Source: an uncultured Anaeroplasma sp. (GTDB lineage Bacteria > Bacillota_I > Bacilli_A > Acholeplasmatales > Anaeroplasmataceae). From it: 64,000 nt of DNA. The stretch lies in contig CAKQBG010000002.1 in NCBI GenBank assembly GCA_934216145.1, positions 1 through 64,000 on the forward strand, read 5' to 3'. Below are positions 26,835 to 36,639 of the stretch, in pieces; the first letter of the stretch is position 1; the number at the start of each line of letters is the position of its first letter. The notes beneath the pieces are model-generated. The model ran no database searches and was not told the DNA's origin. It saw nothing but the letters and a program-made list of their open reading frames with translations. The translations under genes were made by a program, and so were the position numbers.

Positions 26835-27831
26835 GAAATTGTTTTATGGTAATACTGCAGGTACTAAAGCCAGAAATGATTTAGAAAATATTTTTGTATC
26901 AAGAGGATACAAAAAGGTTGGTCCTAAATTAGTTTCTAGACAAACTTCAAGTATATTTTATTATTTAAAGGGGTATTTAATTTCTAAGTTTATGTTAATG
27001 AAATTAAATAAACTTAAAAATGAAACTATTATTTTCCAATATCCCATTACTAGAGGTAAAATATTAATTCCTAAGATTAAGAAAATGTCAAAGAAGAATA
27101 ATATTATTTTATTTGTTCATGATGTTGCCTATATGAGAAGTGATTTAATGACTCTTGATGAAGAGATTTCATTATTAAATTGTGCTAAAATAATTGTATG
27201 TCATAATGATAAAATGAAAGAAAGACTAATTGATGATGGAATATCATCATCAAAATTAAAGGTATTAGGTTGTTTTGATTATTTATTAGATAAACCAGTA
27301 GATAATTTTATATTTGATAAGAGTATTTGTTATGCCGGTAATTTGGATAAAGGTAATTTTTTAGGAAAGTGTGATGGATTATTTAAATATAAATTTAATT
27401 TATTTGGTCCTCATTTCACTCCTTATAATTCAATTAACATTGAATATAAAGGAAATTATTCTCCTGATATAGTCCCTTATAAATTAAATTCATCATATGG
27501 TTTAATTTGGGATAGCTTAGATATTGATACTGTATCTGGTAAATTAGGAGAATATACTAAATATAATAATCCTCATAAATTCTCTTTATATATGGCCTCT
27601 GGAATTCCGGTATTTGCGTGGGAGAATTCAGCAATTGCTGAATATATAAAGAAATATAATGTTGGGTTTACAATTAAATCTTTAAAAGATATTAATGATA
27701 TTTTAGATAATTTAACTATAGAAGATTATAAGATTCAAAAAGAAAATGTTAAAGTACTTCAGAACATTATAATTAATGGAGAAAATACAATTAGAGTATT
27801 AAAAGAAATTGAAGAAGAAATTGGTAAATAA
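26803..27831 (+). CDS. Glycosyltransferase, possibly galactofuranosyltransferase (WbbI-like)
   Basis: A 342-residue protein whose opening (YYVSEKLFYGNTAGTKARND) resembles the WbbI-like beta-1,6-galactofuranosyltransferase group, with a GT-B-like C-terminal half (ASGIPVFAWENSAIAEYI). The glf gene at 29369 makes UDP-galactofuranose, the expected donor. It overlaps the polymerase gene by 32 bases, with AAAGGAGG in front of ATG 26803. Donor identity is inferred from context. Confidence 0.75.
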   Translation: MPKKEIYYVSEKLFYGNTAGTKARNDLENIFVSRGYKKVGPKLVSRQTSSIFYYLKGYLISKFMLMKLNKLKNETIIFQYPITRGKILIPKIKKMSKKNNIILFVHDVAYMRSDLMTLDEEISLLNCAKIIVCHNDKMKERLIDDGISSSKLKVLGCFDYLLDKPVDNFIFDKSICYAGNLDKGNFLGKCDGLFKYKFNLFGPHFTPYNSINIEYKGNYSPDIVPYKLNSSYGLIWDSLDIDTVSGKLGEYTKYNNPHKFSLYMASGIPVFAWENSAIAEYIKKYNVGFTIKSLKDINDILDNLTIEDYKIQKENVKVLQNIIINGENTIRVLKEIEEEIGK

Positions 27832-27832
27832 T

Positions 27833-29329
27833 ATGAATGAAAATAAAAAAATTAAATTAAATTATTTATATAATGTAATTTATCAAGTATTTTTATTAAT
27901 TGTACCTTTAATTGTAACTCCTTATGTTTCTAGAGTATTAGAACCTTCAGGAGTAGGAAAATATAGCTTTTCTTATTCTCTAATTACATATTTTACAATA
28001 GTTGGAGCTTTAGGCTTTGGATATTACGCTCAAAGAGAAATTGCGAAAGCCCAAAATGATAAAATGCGTATGTCTAAATTGTTTTGGGAAATTAATATTT
28101 GTAGATTAATTCCAGTTTTATTTTCTCTTATTGTTAATGTTATATTATGTTTGTTAAATGTTTATGGCGATTATACAAATTTAATGTTGATATTTAATAT
28201 GAATATAATCGCTATAGCATTTGATATTGCATTTTATTTTCAAGGAAATGAGAATTTTCTTAAACTTGTTTCAACAAGTGTTATAATCAAATTATTATCA
28301 ATAATTTCAATCTTTATTTTTGTTAAAACTGTTAATGATTTATGGATATATGCTTTAATTAATTCTTTATTAGTGATTTTTTCTAATTTGGCGTTATGGA
28401 TTGGTATTCATAAATATTTAACTAAAGTTAAATTTAATGAATTAAAACCATTACGTCATTTAAAAGGAACAATTAGATTATTTATACCTACTATCGCAAC
28501 AACAATATATACTGTATTAGATAAAACTCTAGTTGGATTATTAATTAAAGATACATATGTTGTTACTATAAATGGAGTAGAAGTAATAAAAAAATATTCA
28601 GATTTAGAAAATGGCTATTATGAGCAATCAGAAAAATTAATTAAAATGGCAATGACAGTTATTACCTCGCTAGGTACTGTAATGATTCCTAGAAACTCAA
28701 ATGAATTTGCGAAAGGCAATATTGATAATTTGAAGAAAAATATCTATACAACCTCAAAGGTTGCCTTTTTAATCGCAATCCCAATGGTATTTGGATTCAT
28801 TGCGGTTTCTCAAAATTTTGTTCCATGGTATTTTGGAGAAGGTTATGATAAATGTATTATATTATTAATGATATTTTCTCCATTAATATTAATTGTAGGT
28901 TTTTCAAATATATTTGGTTTACAATATATGGTACCTACAGGTCATGATAAAATGTTTACATTTGCGTTGGTAGCTGGTGCGTTAATTAATTTATCTTTGA
29001 ATTTTGTTTTTATTCCTATATTATGGTCATATGGAGCCGCAATTGCTTCTATTATTGGTGAATTATGTGTTACATTAATAATGGGATTTATGATTAGAAA
29101 AGAAATTAATATGAAGAAAATTATTTTTTCTTCATGGAAATATTTAATTTCAGGTTTATTTATGTTTGGAATATGTTTTTATGTTCAAACATTATTACCA
29201 TCATCAATAATAAACACATTATTAATTATTTTATTAGGATTAGTAAGCTATTTCATAGCTTTATTAATTTTAAAGGAAGAATTAATATTATCAAGTATTA
29301 AAAAATATATAGCTATTATAAAAAGATAA
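27833..29329 (+). CDS. Polysaccharide flippase (Wzx, MATE/MVF-like)
   Basis: The 498-residue protein has about fourteen membrane segments. Its N terminus (PLIVTPYVSRVLEPSGVGKYSF) is the classic Wzx/RfbX signature. It would flip the undecaprenyl-linked repeat unit to the outer face. I start it at ATG 27833, one base after the preceding stop. A second flippase is encoded at 45279. Confidence 0.92.
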   Translation: MNENKKIKLNYLYNVIYQVFLLIVPLIVTPYVSRVLEPSGVGKYSFSYSLITYFTIVGALGFGYYAQREIAKAQNDKMRMSKLFWEINICRLIPVLFSLIVNVILCLLNVYGDYTNLMLIFNMNIIAIAFDIAFYFQGNENFLKLVSTSVIIKLLSIISIFIFVKTVNDLWIYALINSLLVIFSNLALWIGIHKYLTKVKFNELKPLRHLKGTIRLFIPTIATTIYTVLDKTLVGLLIKDTYVVTINGVEVIKKYSDLENGYYEQSEKLIKMAMTVITSLGTVMIPRNSNEFAKGNIDNLKKNIYTTSKVAFLIAIPMVFGFIAVSQNFVPWYFGEGYDKCIILLMIFSPLILIVGFSNIFGLQYMVPTGHDKMFTFALVAGALINLSLNFVFIPILWSYGAAIASIIGELCVTLIMGFMIRKEINMKKIIFSSWKYLISGLFMFGICFYVQTLLPSSIINTLLIILLGLVSYFIALLILKEELILSSIKKYIAIIKR

Positions 29330-29339
29330 AGAAGGAGAA

Positions 29340-29358
29340 GTTATTATTAAATAATAAC
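29340..29358 (+). promoter_or_regulatory. Hairpin between ribosome binding site and start of glf
   Basis: GTTATTAT (29340-29347) pairs with ATAATAAC (29351-29358) around TAA. The only good ribosome binding site, GAAGGAGAAG at 29331-29340, is about 30 bases from the glf ATG at 29369; folding the hairpin would bring them together. Confidence 0.4.
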
Positions 29359-29368
29359 AATATTTATT

Positions 29369-30466
29369 ATGTATGATTATTTAATTGTAGGTGCTGGTTT
29401 ATATGGTGCAGTTTGTGCCTATGAACTAAATAAAAAAGGATATAAAGTATTAGTAATAGATAAAAGAAATCATATTGCAGGAAATATTTATACTGAAAAT
29501 ATTGAGGGAATAAATGTTCATAAATACGGAGCTCATATTTTTCATACTAGTGAAAAATGGGTTTGGGATTATATTAACCAATTTGCTGAATTTAATAATT
29601 ATATAAATTCACCAATTGCGAGATACAAAAATGAATGTTATAACCTACCATTCAATATGAATACTTTTACAAAGCTTTGGAGTGATGTATTCACACCTAA
29701 GGATGCTAAAAGAAGAATTGAAGAAGAAAAGAAAGCATATAATGTAGAAAATCCTAAGAATTTAGAAGAACAAGCTATTAATTTAGTAGGACCTACAATT
29801 TATGAAAAGCTAATAAAGGGGTATACCGCAAAGCAGTGGGGTAGACCTTGTAATGAATTGCCTTCTTTTATTATCAAAAGATTACCTGTTAGGTTTACTT
29901 TTGATAATAATTATTTTAATGATAGATATCAAGGTATTCCTATTGGTGGATATACAAAGATAATAGAGAAGATGCTTAAAGGTATTGATATTAGATTAAA
30001 TTGTGATTTTTTTAGAAATAGAGAGAAATTAGAATCTATTTCTAAAAATATTATTTATACAGGTCAAATTGATGAATATTTTAATTATTGTTATGGTCCA
30101 CTTGAATATAGAACAGTTAGATTTGAAACTGATGTTTTAGAGTGTAATAATTATCAAGGAAATGCTGTAGTCAATTATACAGAGTATGAAATACCATATA
30201 CTCGTATAATTGAGCATAAGCATTTTGAATTTGATACTACATCTCCTAAAACTGTTATTTCAAAGGAATATTCAACTACATGGAAATTAGGTGATGAGCC
30301 TTATTATCCAGTTAATAATGATATTAATAATAATTTATATTTAAAATATAAAGAATTAGCTTCAAAATCAAATGTTTATTTTGGTGGTAGACTAGGTGGA
30401 TATAAGTATTATGATATGGATGATACAATAATATCAGCTTTTCAATTTTTAAAGACTTTAGAATAA
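29369..30466 (+). CDS. glf: UDP-galactopyranose mutase
   Basis: The 365-residue FAD enzyme converts UDP-galactopyranose to UDP-galactofuranose. It begins with the dinucleotide motif VGAGLYGAV and has NKYGAHIFHT, KGYTAKQWG and the C-terminal GRLGGYKYYDMD, all diagnostic of Glf. ATG 29369 is the only in-frame start, since TAA lies 24 bases upstream, but the ribosome binding site is unusually far away. It is the last gene of block A. Confidence 0.96.
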   Translation: MYDYLIVGAGLYGAVCAYELNKKGYKVLVIDKRNHIAGNIYTENIEGINVHKYGAHIFHTSEKWVWDYINQFAEFNNYINSPIARYKNECYNLPFNMNTFTKLWSDVFTPKDAKRRIEEEKKAYNVENPKNLEEQAINLVGPTIYEKLIKGYTAKQWGRPCNELPSFIIKRLPVRFTFDNNYFNDRYQGIPIGGYTKIIEKMLKGIDIRLNCDFFRNREKLESISKNIIYTGQIDEYFNYCYGPLEYRTVRFETDVLECNNYQGNAVVNYTEYEIPYTRIIEHKHFEFDTTSPKTVISKEYSTTWKLGDEPYYPVNNDINNNLYLKYKELASKSNVYFGGRLGGYKYYDMDDTIISAFQFLKTLE

Positions 30467-30556
30467 ATAATATTCATAAAATATTTTATTTCTATTAAAA
30501 ATATTATTAAAAGTTTATGTTTTTTAAGAAATTTATTTTTTTGAATATGAATTGTT

Positions 30557-30587
30557 ATACAAATATATTACTTATATTTGTATTTTT
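30557..30587 (+). terminator. Rho-independent terminator of polysaccharide block A
   Basis: An 11-bp perfect stem (30557-30567 with 30573-30583, loop TTACT) followed by TTTTT. It lies about 90 bases after glf. Confidence 0.7.
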
Positions 30588-30806
30588 GGTTAACATGTAT
30601 AATTTAATGATTATATCTTATTATCTGTTTCAGTTGAAAAGATTAACAAATGGTTATTAAATTAAAACTTAATAATATAATCTTTTTAAAATAAATAGTT
30701 TATGTTATAATTACTTTAAATTTTTGTATTGATGAAAATGCTAAAAAAATTAAGTTTATTATATGTAAACTTTTGACACTACAACATTTAAAGGGATGAA
30801 TGTAAA
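30588..30806 (+). promoter_or_regulatory. Promoter region and leader of block B (rmlA)
   Basis: The extended -10 TGTTATAAT is at 30703-30711; the -35 is poor. The leader of about 90 bases contains a 7-bp hairpin (AAGTTTA/TAAACTT around 30752-30772). No small gene seen. Confidence 0.45.
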
Positions 30807-31697
30807 ATGAAAGGAATAGTTTTAGCAGGAGGAAGTGGAACTCGTTTATATCCATTAACAATGGTAACATCAAAGCAATTGTTACCAATATATGATAAAC
30901 CAATGATTTATTATCCATTATCAACATTAATGCTTGCAGGGATAAAAGATATTTTAATTATTTCTACACCAGAGGATACTCCGAGATTTGAACATCTTTT
31001 AGGTGATGGATCTAGATTTGGAATTAATTTATCATATATAGTTCAACCATCTCCAGATGGATTAGCTCAAGCTTTTATTTTGGGTGAAGAATTTATTGGC
31101 GATGATGATTGTTGTATGGTTTTAGGTGACAATATATTCTATGGTAATGGATTTAAAAAAGCATTACATAATGCAGTAGAAAATGCTAATAACGGTAGAG
31201 CAACAGTTTTTGGATATTATGTACCAGATCCAAATCGTTTTGGTGTTGTAGAATTTGATCCTAATGGAAAGGCTATTTCTATTATTGAAAAGCCAAAAGT
31301 TGGAGAAGAAAAATCTAATTACGCTGTTGTAGGACTATATTTCTATCCGAAGGGAGTTTCACAAAAAGCAAAAGATGTTAAACCATCTCCTAGAGGTGAG
31401 CTTGAAATTACTACTTTAAATCAAATGTATTTAGATAAGGATTTATTAGATGTTATTACTTTTGGTAGAGGCTTTACATGGCTTGATACTGGTACTCATG
31501 AGTCTTTAGCGGACGCAACTGCGTTTGTTAAAATGATTGAAGAGCATCAGGGATTAATGGTATCTTGTATTGAAGAAATAGCTTTTAATAATGGTTGGAT
31601 TACAAAAGAACAATTATTAGCTGAGGCTGAACCAATGAAAAAGAATAATTATGGTAAGCATTTAATAAATGTAGCTAATGGAAAGATTAGGTATTAA
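30807..31697 (+). CDS. rmlA: Glucose-1-phosphate thymidylyltransferase
   Basis: The 296-residue enzyme makes dTDP-glucose from glucose-1-phosphate and dTTP, the first step to dTDP-L-rhamnose. [13 protein letters not shown] is the nucleotide-binding motif; [20 protein letters not shown] and the [10 protein letters not shown] segment confirm RmlA. GGGATG precedes ATG 30807. It heads the precursor block with rmlD, rmlB and rmlC, in an order (A, D, B, glmM, C) different from the usual rmlABCD. Confidence 0.97.
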   Translation: MKGIVLAGGSGTRLYPLTMVTSKQLLPIYDKPMIYYPLSTLMLAGIKDILIISTPEDTPRFEHLLGDGSRFGINLSYIVQPSPDGLAQAFILGEEFIGDDDCCMVLGDNIFYGNGFKKALHNAVENANNGRATVFGYYVPDPNRFGVVEFDPNGKAISIIEKPKVGEEKSNYAVVGLYFYPKGVSQKAKDVKPSPRGELEITTLNQMYLDKDLLDVITFGRGFTWLDTGTHESLADATAFVKMIEEHQGLMVSCIEEIAFNNGWITKEQLLAEAEPMKKNNYGKHLINVANGKIRY

Positions 31698-31702
31698 ATT
31701 AT

Positions 31703-32575
31703 ATGTCAAAGGATATGAAAATTTTAGTTACTGGTGTAAAGGGACAACTTGGATATGATTGTGTTAGAGAATTAAATGAAAGAGGCTATACTAATGTAAA
31801 GGGTATAGATATAGATGATTTAGATATTACTAATGAAGAAGCTGTTCATAAATATATAAATGAATATAAGCCAGCTATTGTTATGCATAATGCGGCTTGG
31901 ACTCAGGTTGATAAGGCAGAACAAATGCCTGATAAGGTATATGAAGTTAATTCACTTGGACCTAAATATATTGCAGAGGCTTGTAAAGAAGTAGATGCTA
32001 AAATGGTATATATTTCTACTGATTATGTATTTAATGGTTTAGGTGATAAACCATTTGAGATAGATGACCCAAAGGAAGGTTTATCTATTTATGGTAAAAC
32101 AAAATCTCAAGGTGAGGATTTTGTCAAAAATGCACTAGATAAATATTTCATTGTAAGAATATCTTGGGTATTTGGTAAAAATGGTAATAATTTTGTTAAA
32201 ACGATGTTAAAGCTTGCTGATATGGGGAAAAAAGAGCTTAATGTAGTATGTAACCAAATTGGTTCAGTAACATATACATATGATTTATCTAAATTATTAT
32301 GTGATATGATTGAAACTGAAAAATATGGAATATATCACGCTACAAATGAGGGATATATTTCATGGGCAGAATTTGCAGAAGAGATATTTAAACAAACTAA
32401 TAAAAATGTTCATGTTAATTATGTTACAACTTTAGAATATAAAAAATTAGTCCCAGCTCAAGCAGATAGACCTCTTAATTCTCGAATGAGTAAGACTTCA
32501 CTCGATGAAGCTGGATTTAATAGACTTCCAGATTGGAAGGATGCCTTAAATAGATATTTAAAGGAGATTATGTAA
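31703..32575 (+). CDS. rmlD: dTDP-4-dehydrorhamnose reductase
   Basis: The 290-residue SDR-family enzyme reduces dTDP-4-keto-L-rhamnose with NAD(P)H. GVKGQLGYD is the nucleotide motif, and YISTDYVFNG with YGKTKSQGE gives the Ser/Tyr-x3-Lys catalytic set. ATG 31703 has only a weak ribosome binding site; the ATG at 31715 is possible but has AAAGGA only one base away. Confidence 0.95.
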   Translation: MSKDMKILVTGVKGQLGYDCVRELNERGYTNVKGIDIDDLDITNEEAVHKYINEYKPAIVMHNAAWTQVDKAEQMPDKVYEVNSLGPKYIAEACKEVDAKMVYISTDYVFNGLGDKPFEIDDPKEGLSIYGKTKSQGEDFVKNALDKYFIVRISWVFGKNGNNFVKTMLKLADMGKKELNVVCNQIGSVTYTYDLSKLLCDMIETEKYGIYHATNEGYISWAEFAEEIFKQTNKNVHVNYVTTLEYKKLVPAQADRPLNSRMSKTSLDEAGFNRLPDWKDALNRYLKEIM

Positions 32576-32576
32576 T

Positions 32577-33602
32577 ATGGCTAAATTTTTAATTACAGGT
32601 GGTGCAGGATTTATTGGTGGTAATTTCTGTCACTATATGGTTAATGCCTATCCTAATGATGAATTTGTATGCATTGATGCATTAACATATGCAGGTAATC
32701 TAGAAACATTAGAACCAATTATGAATAAACCTAATTTTAAGTTTGTTCATGAAAATATTTGTAATAGAGATAAAGTATTTAAATTATTTGAGGAAGAGCA
32801 TTTTGATTATGTTGTAAATTTTGCAGCTGAATCACATGTTGATAGATCAATAGAGAATCCTGGTATTTTCCTAGAGACAAATATTATCGGTACTCAAACA
32901 TTAATGGATGCATGTAGAAAATATGGTATTAAAAGATACCATCAGGTATCTACAGATGAGGTATATGGAGATTTACCATTAGATAGACCTGATTTATTCT
33001 TTACAGAAAATACTCCAATTCATACATCAAGTCCTTATAGTGCATCAAAAGCTTCGGCTGATTTGTTAGTACAAGCATATCATAGAACATTTGGATTACC
33101 TATAACAATTTCTAGATGTTCTAATAATTATGGTCCATATCATTTCCCTGAAAAGTTAATTCCTTTAATTATAAAAAAAGCATTAGCTGATGAGCCACTT
33201 CCAATTTATGGAAATGGCGCTAATGTTAGAGACTGGTTACATGTATATGATCATTGTACAGCAATTGACCTAATTGTAAGAAAAGGTCGCGATGGTGAAG
33301 TATATAATGTAGGTGGCCATAATGAAAGAACTAATCTTGAGGTTGTAAGGGTTATATTAAAAGAATTAGGTAAGCCTGAATCTTTAATTACTTATGTAAA
33401 AGATAGAGCTGGCCATGATTTAAGATATGCAATGGACCCGACAAAGCTAATGACTGAATTAGGATGGAAGCCTAAATATACATTTGAAACTGGTATAGGA
33501 CCTACAATTAAGTGGAATTTAGAACATCAGGATTGGATTAATCATATATTATCAGGTGAATATATGAGATTTATGGAGAAGAATTATGGAGACAGAAAAT
33601 AA
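32577..33602 (+). CDS. rmlB: dTDP-glucose 4,6-dehydratase
   Basis: The 341-residue SDR enzyme converts dTDP-glucose to dTDP-4-keto-6-deoxyglucose. GGAGFIGGNF binds NAD; STDEVYG and the YSASKA segment hold the catalytic Thr, Asp-Glu, Tyr and Lys. It starts one base after the rmlD stop with AAGGAG upstream. About 107 bases of AT-rich sequence separate it from glmM. Confidence 0.97.
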   Translation: MAKFLITGGAGFIGGNFCHYMVNAYPNDEFVCIDALTYAGNLETLEPIMNKPNFKFVHENICNRDKVFKLFEEEHFDYVVNFAAESHVDRSIENPGIFLETNIIGTQTLMDACRKYGIKRYHQVSTDEVYGDLPLDRPDLFFTENTPIHTSSPYSASKASADLLVQAYHRTFGLPITISRCSNNYGPYHFPEKLIPLIIKKALADEPLPIYGNGANVRDWLHVYDHCTAIDLIVRKGRDGEVYNVGGHNERTNLEVVRVILKELGKPESLITYVKDRAGHDLRYAMDPTKLMTELGWKPKYTFETGIGPTIKWNLEHQDWINHILSGEYMRFMEKNYGDRK

Positions 33603-33709
33603 TATAAAAAAATATATTAAAAAATGTTTTATTTGTTTTAAATAATAATCTATTTTTCAACAATATAAGAATTTATGTTGGTTTGAAATAACTAAAAAAG
33701 GAGTGCTTT

Positions 33710-35002
33710 ATGGGAAAATATTTCGGAACAGATGGTATGCGTGGTATACCTAATGTTAAATTGACTGTAGATATTATATCTAAAATGGGAGCAGCATTAG
33801 ATTCTTTAGGGAATAAGGATGTTGTTATTGCAACTGATACTAGAATATCAAAGGATATGCTAACTAGTGCCATTGCCTCTGGTGCATTATCGCATGGAAT
33901 GAATGTTCATTTTATAGGTGTTATTCCCACTCCAGCTTTAATTTATTACTCAAAGGTAATGGGATATACAGGTGTAATGATTACAGCAAGTCATAATCCT
34001 TATACTGATAATGGTATTAAACTATTAAATAAAGGATATAAATTAACTGATTTAGAAGAAACTAGAATAGAAGAATTAATGGATAATCCTATTTTTTATA
34101 ATGGTGAATTAGGAAGATATATTGATGAATCAAATGCTATTAATATATATTTAGATTTTATTGAAAAGCATATTATTAAAACAAATTTAAAAATCGCAAT
34201 AGATTGTGCTAATGGAGCAACATATAAAACTGCCCCAATTATTTTTTCTAAAGTTACAGATAATTTAATTGTGGTTGCGAATAATCCAGATGGATATAAT
34301 ATAAATAATAATTGTGGTTCTACTCATCTTGATTTATTAAAGAAAACTGTAGTTGAAAATAAATGTGATTTAGGATTCGCGTTTGATGGTGATGGCGATA
34401 GAGTTTTATGTGTAGATGAATATGGTAATATAGTTGATGGTGATATGTTAGTTTATTTAATTAGTAAATATCTTAAATCAAAGAATAAATTAAATAAAGA
34501 TACTATTGTTTTATCAATCATGTCTAATTTAGGCTTATTACATAAATTGTCTTCTGATGGTATAAAGGTAGTAGAAACTCCTGTAGGTGATAAATATGTC
34601 ATTAGAGCTTTAATTGATGAGAATTTATCTATTGGTGGAGAAAATTCTGGTCATATTATTGTCCCTGAGGTATTACATACTGGTGATGGAGTTTTAAATG
34701 CTTTACTTGTTATTAATTTGTTAATAGATACAAAAACATCAATTAATGATTGGTTTAAGGATGTTAAAATGTACGCTGATAAAATGGTTAATATTAAGGT
34801 TAATGATAAGAATAAGGTATTAAATAATAAAGATTTATTTAATAGAATTGAAGATATAAAAAAAGAATTAAATAATGATTGTAAAATCATTGTTAGACCA
34901 TCTGGTACAGAAGATTTAATTAGAGTATCTGTTATGACTAAATCAAATGATTTAGTTGAAAGATATTCTAATGAATTAGTTAATATAATTAAATCAATTT
35001 AA
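33710..35002 (+). CDS. glmM: Phosphoglucosamine mutase
   Basis: The 430-residue phosphohexomutase interconverts glucosamine-6-P and glucosamine-1-P. It begins FGTDGMRG, the phosphoserine is Ser94 in TASHNP, the Mg site is DGDGDR, and the sugar loop is GGENSGH. The GTDGMRG start favours GlmM over phosphomannomutase. AAAGGAG precedes ATG 33710. The neighbouring LbH acyltransferase and glmS at 18030 fit the amino-sugar pathway. Confidence 0.9.
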   Translation: MGKYFGTDGMRGIPNVKLTVDIISKMGAALDSLGNKDVVIATDTRISKDMLTSAIASGALSHGMNVHFIGVIPTPALIYYSKVMGYTGVMITASHNPYTDNGIKLLNKGYKLTDLEETRIEELMDNPIFYNGELGRYIDESNAINIYLDFIEKHIIKTNLKIAIDCANGATYKTAPIIFSKVTDNLIVVANNPDGYNINNNCGSTHLDLLKKTVVENKCDLGFAFDGDGDRVLCVDEYGNIVDGDMLVYLISKYLKSKNKLNKDTIVLSIMSNLGLLHKLSSDGIKVVETPVGDKYVIRALIDENLSIGGENSGHIIVPEVLHTGDGVLNALLVINLLIDTKTSINDWFKDVKMYADKMVNIKVNDKNKVLNNKDLFNRIEDIKKELNNDCKIIVRPSGTEDLIRVSVMTKSNDLVERYSNELVNIIKSI

Positions 35003-35011
35003 GAGGTTAAT

Positions 35012-35575
35012 ATGAGTATAGAAATAGGTAATTTTAATTTTATTGAAACATCAATAAAAGATGTTTATATTATTGAACCAAAGAAATATGGTGATAATCG
35101 TGGTTATTTTATGGAAACATATAAAGAATCAGATTTTAAGAAGGCTGGCTTAGATTATAATTTTGTACAGGATAATCAATCTAAATCAAAGGCCGGTGTA
35201 TTAAGAGGCTTACATTTTCAAAAAACATATCCTCAAGCTAAATTAGTTCGTTGTATTGAGGGTGAAGTTTTTGATGTATGTGTTGATTTAAGAAAAAATA
35301 GTCCTACATATGGAAAATGGGAAGGTGTAGTATTATCAGCTGAAAAAGGGAATCAATTTATGATACCGCGTGGTTTTGCCCATGGGTTTGTAGTATTAAG
35401 TGAAACTGCAACATTCTGTTATAAATGTGATGAATTATATCATCCTGAGGATGAGGGTGGAATTATGTGGAATGATAAAGATGTAGGTATTGATTGGCCA
35501 TATGTTAAAGAAATATTATTATCTGAAAAAGATAAAAAGCATCCTTTATTAAAAGATTTAAAAATTGAATTTTAA
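35012..35575 (+). CDS. rmlC: dTDP-4-dehydrorhamnose 3,5-epimerase
   Basis: The 187-residue cupin-fold epimerase carries RGLHFQKTYPQAKLVRC, with the catalytic His, and FMIPRGFAHGFVVLS. It acts between RmlB and RmlD. AAGAGG stands before ATG 35012. Confidence 0.96.
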   Translation: MSIEIGNFNFIETSIKDVYIIEPKKYGDNRGYFMETYKESDFKKAGLDYNFVQDNQSKSKAGVLRGLHFQKTYPQAKLVRCIEGEVFDVCVDLRKNSPTYGKWEGVVLSAEKGNQFMIPRGFAHGFVVLSETATFCYKCDELYHPEDEGGIMWNDKDVGIDWPYVKEILLSEKDKKHPLLKDLKIEF

Positions 35576-35586
35576 TTGGTGATATT

Positions 35587-36246
35587 ATGGAACTTACAAT
35601 TAAAGATTTATATTCTTTAGAACATACTCTAGCAAGTGATTATTTAAATAAATTTACATATCCTTGGGAAGCCTTAAAAGGTATAAAAGAATTAATTATA
35701 GAATTAGGTAATAATTTAGATAAAACTGAATATAAAGAAATATCTAAAAATGTATGGGTACATAATACAGCTAAAATAAATCCTTCTGCATATTTAGGTG
35801 AACCTTGCATTATAGGTGCTAATACAGAGATTAGACATTGTGCCTTTATTAGAGGTAGTGCCTTAGTAGGAAATAATTGTGTAGTAGGAAATTCAGTAGA
35901 ACTTAAAAATGTAATTCTTTTTGATAATGTCCAAACTCCTCACTACAATTATGTAGGAGATTCTATATTGGGATATAAATCTCATATGGGAGCTGGTTCA
36001 ATTACATCTAATGTTAAATCTGATAAAACATTAGTTGTAATTCATAATGAAGGTAATAATATAGAAACATCACTAAAGAAGGTAGGAGCATTCTTAGGAG
36101 ATGAAGTTGAAGTTGGTTGTAATTCAGTTTTAAATCCTGGTACAGTTATAGGAAAGAATAGTAATATTTATCCTGTATCTTGTGTTAGAGGTTGTATACC
36201 TCATAAATCTATATTTAAAAATGGAAATATTATAAATAAAATATAA
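35587..36246 (+). CDS. Left-handed beta-helix acyltransferase, GlmU C-terminal-like
   Basis: The 219-residue protein has an N-terminal helical part (about 1-55) and a hexapeptide-repeat beta-helix (about 56-200) with loops such as HYNYVGDSILGYKSHMGAG, close to the acetyltransferase half of GlmU and to archaeal-type sugar nucleotidyltransferase C-terminal domains. It has no LxGGxGTR pyrophosphorylase domain. Next to glmM it could be the glucosamine-1-phosphate N-acetyltransferase. It might instead act on a polysaccharide sugar. A strong terminator follows. Confidence 0.8.
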   Translation: MELTIKDLYSLEHTLASDYLNKFTYPWEALKGIKELIIELGNNLDKTEYKEISKNVWVHNTAKINPSAYLGEPCIIGANTEIRHCAFIRGSALVGNNCVVGNSVELKNVILFDNVQTPHYNYVGDSILGYKSHMGAGSITSNVKSDKTLVVIHNEGNNIETSLKKVGAFLGDEVEVGCNSVLNPGTVIGKNSNIYPVSCVRGCIPHKSIFKNGNIINKI

Positions 36247-36261
36247 TGAAAACGTTATAAT

Positions 36262-36311
36262 ATCATATAATGTCAATTTTTTATGAAAATTGTATATTAT
36301 ATGATTTTTTT
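36262..36311 (+). terminator. Long hairpin terminator of polysaccharide block B
   Basis: ATCATATAAT (36262-36271) pairs with ATTATATGAT (36296-36305), with inner CAATTTT/AAAATTG pairing, followed by six or more T. Confidence 0.85.
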
Positions 36312-36604
36312 ATGTTATAATTTGTTAAAATTTAATTAATAATTTCAATTAAATTTTAATTTTAAAATAAGAAAGTAGATGTTAATTTTTAAAAAAATAA
36401 TTAATAAATTGATGAAAATTCTTAATAAATTAATTTTATAGTGATATTATTGATGTGTTTTTTAAAAAACAAAAATTAGCTATATTTACTTTATTTTAAT
36501 ATCTAATTTGTTAAAATTATTCTTTAATTTTTAAGTAAAATATGTGAAAAAATGTAATTTTATAAAAAAATATGTACTTTTCCAACGGATTTTCCCTTAA
36601 AATA

Positions 36605-36633
36605 TTGTAATTTTAACATATTTGGTATATAAT
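36605..36633 (+). promoter_or_regulatory. Sigma-A promoter of polysaccharide block C
   Basis: TTGTAA (36605-36610), 17-base spacer, TATAAT (36628-36633). Transcription would start near 36640, leaving a leader of about 257 bases before the first gene. Confidence 0.7.
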
Positions 36634-36639
36634 TCAACT

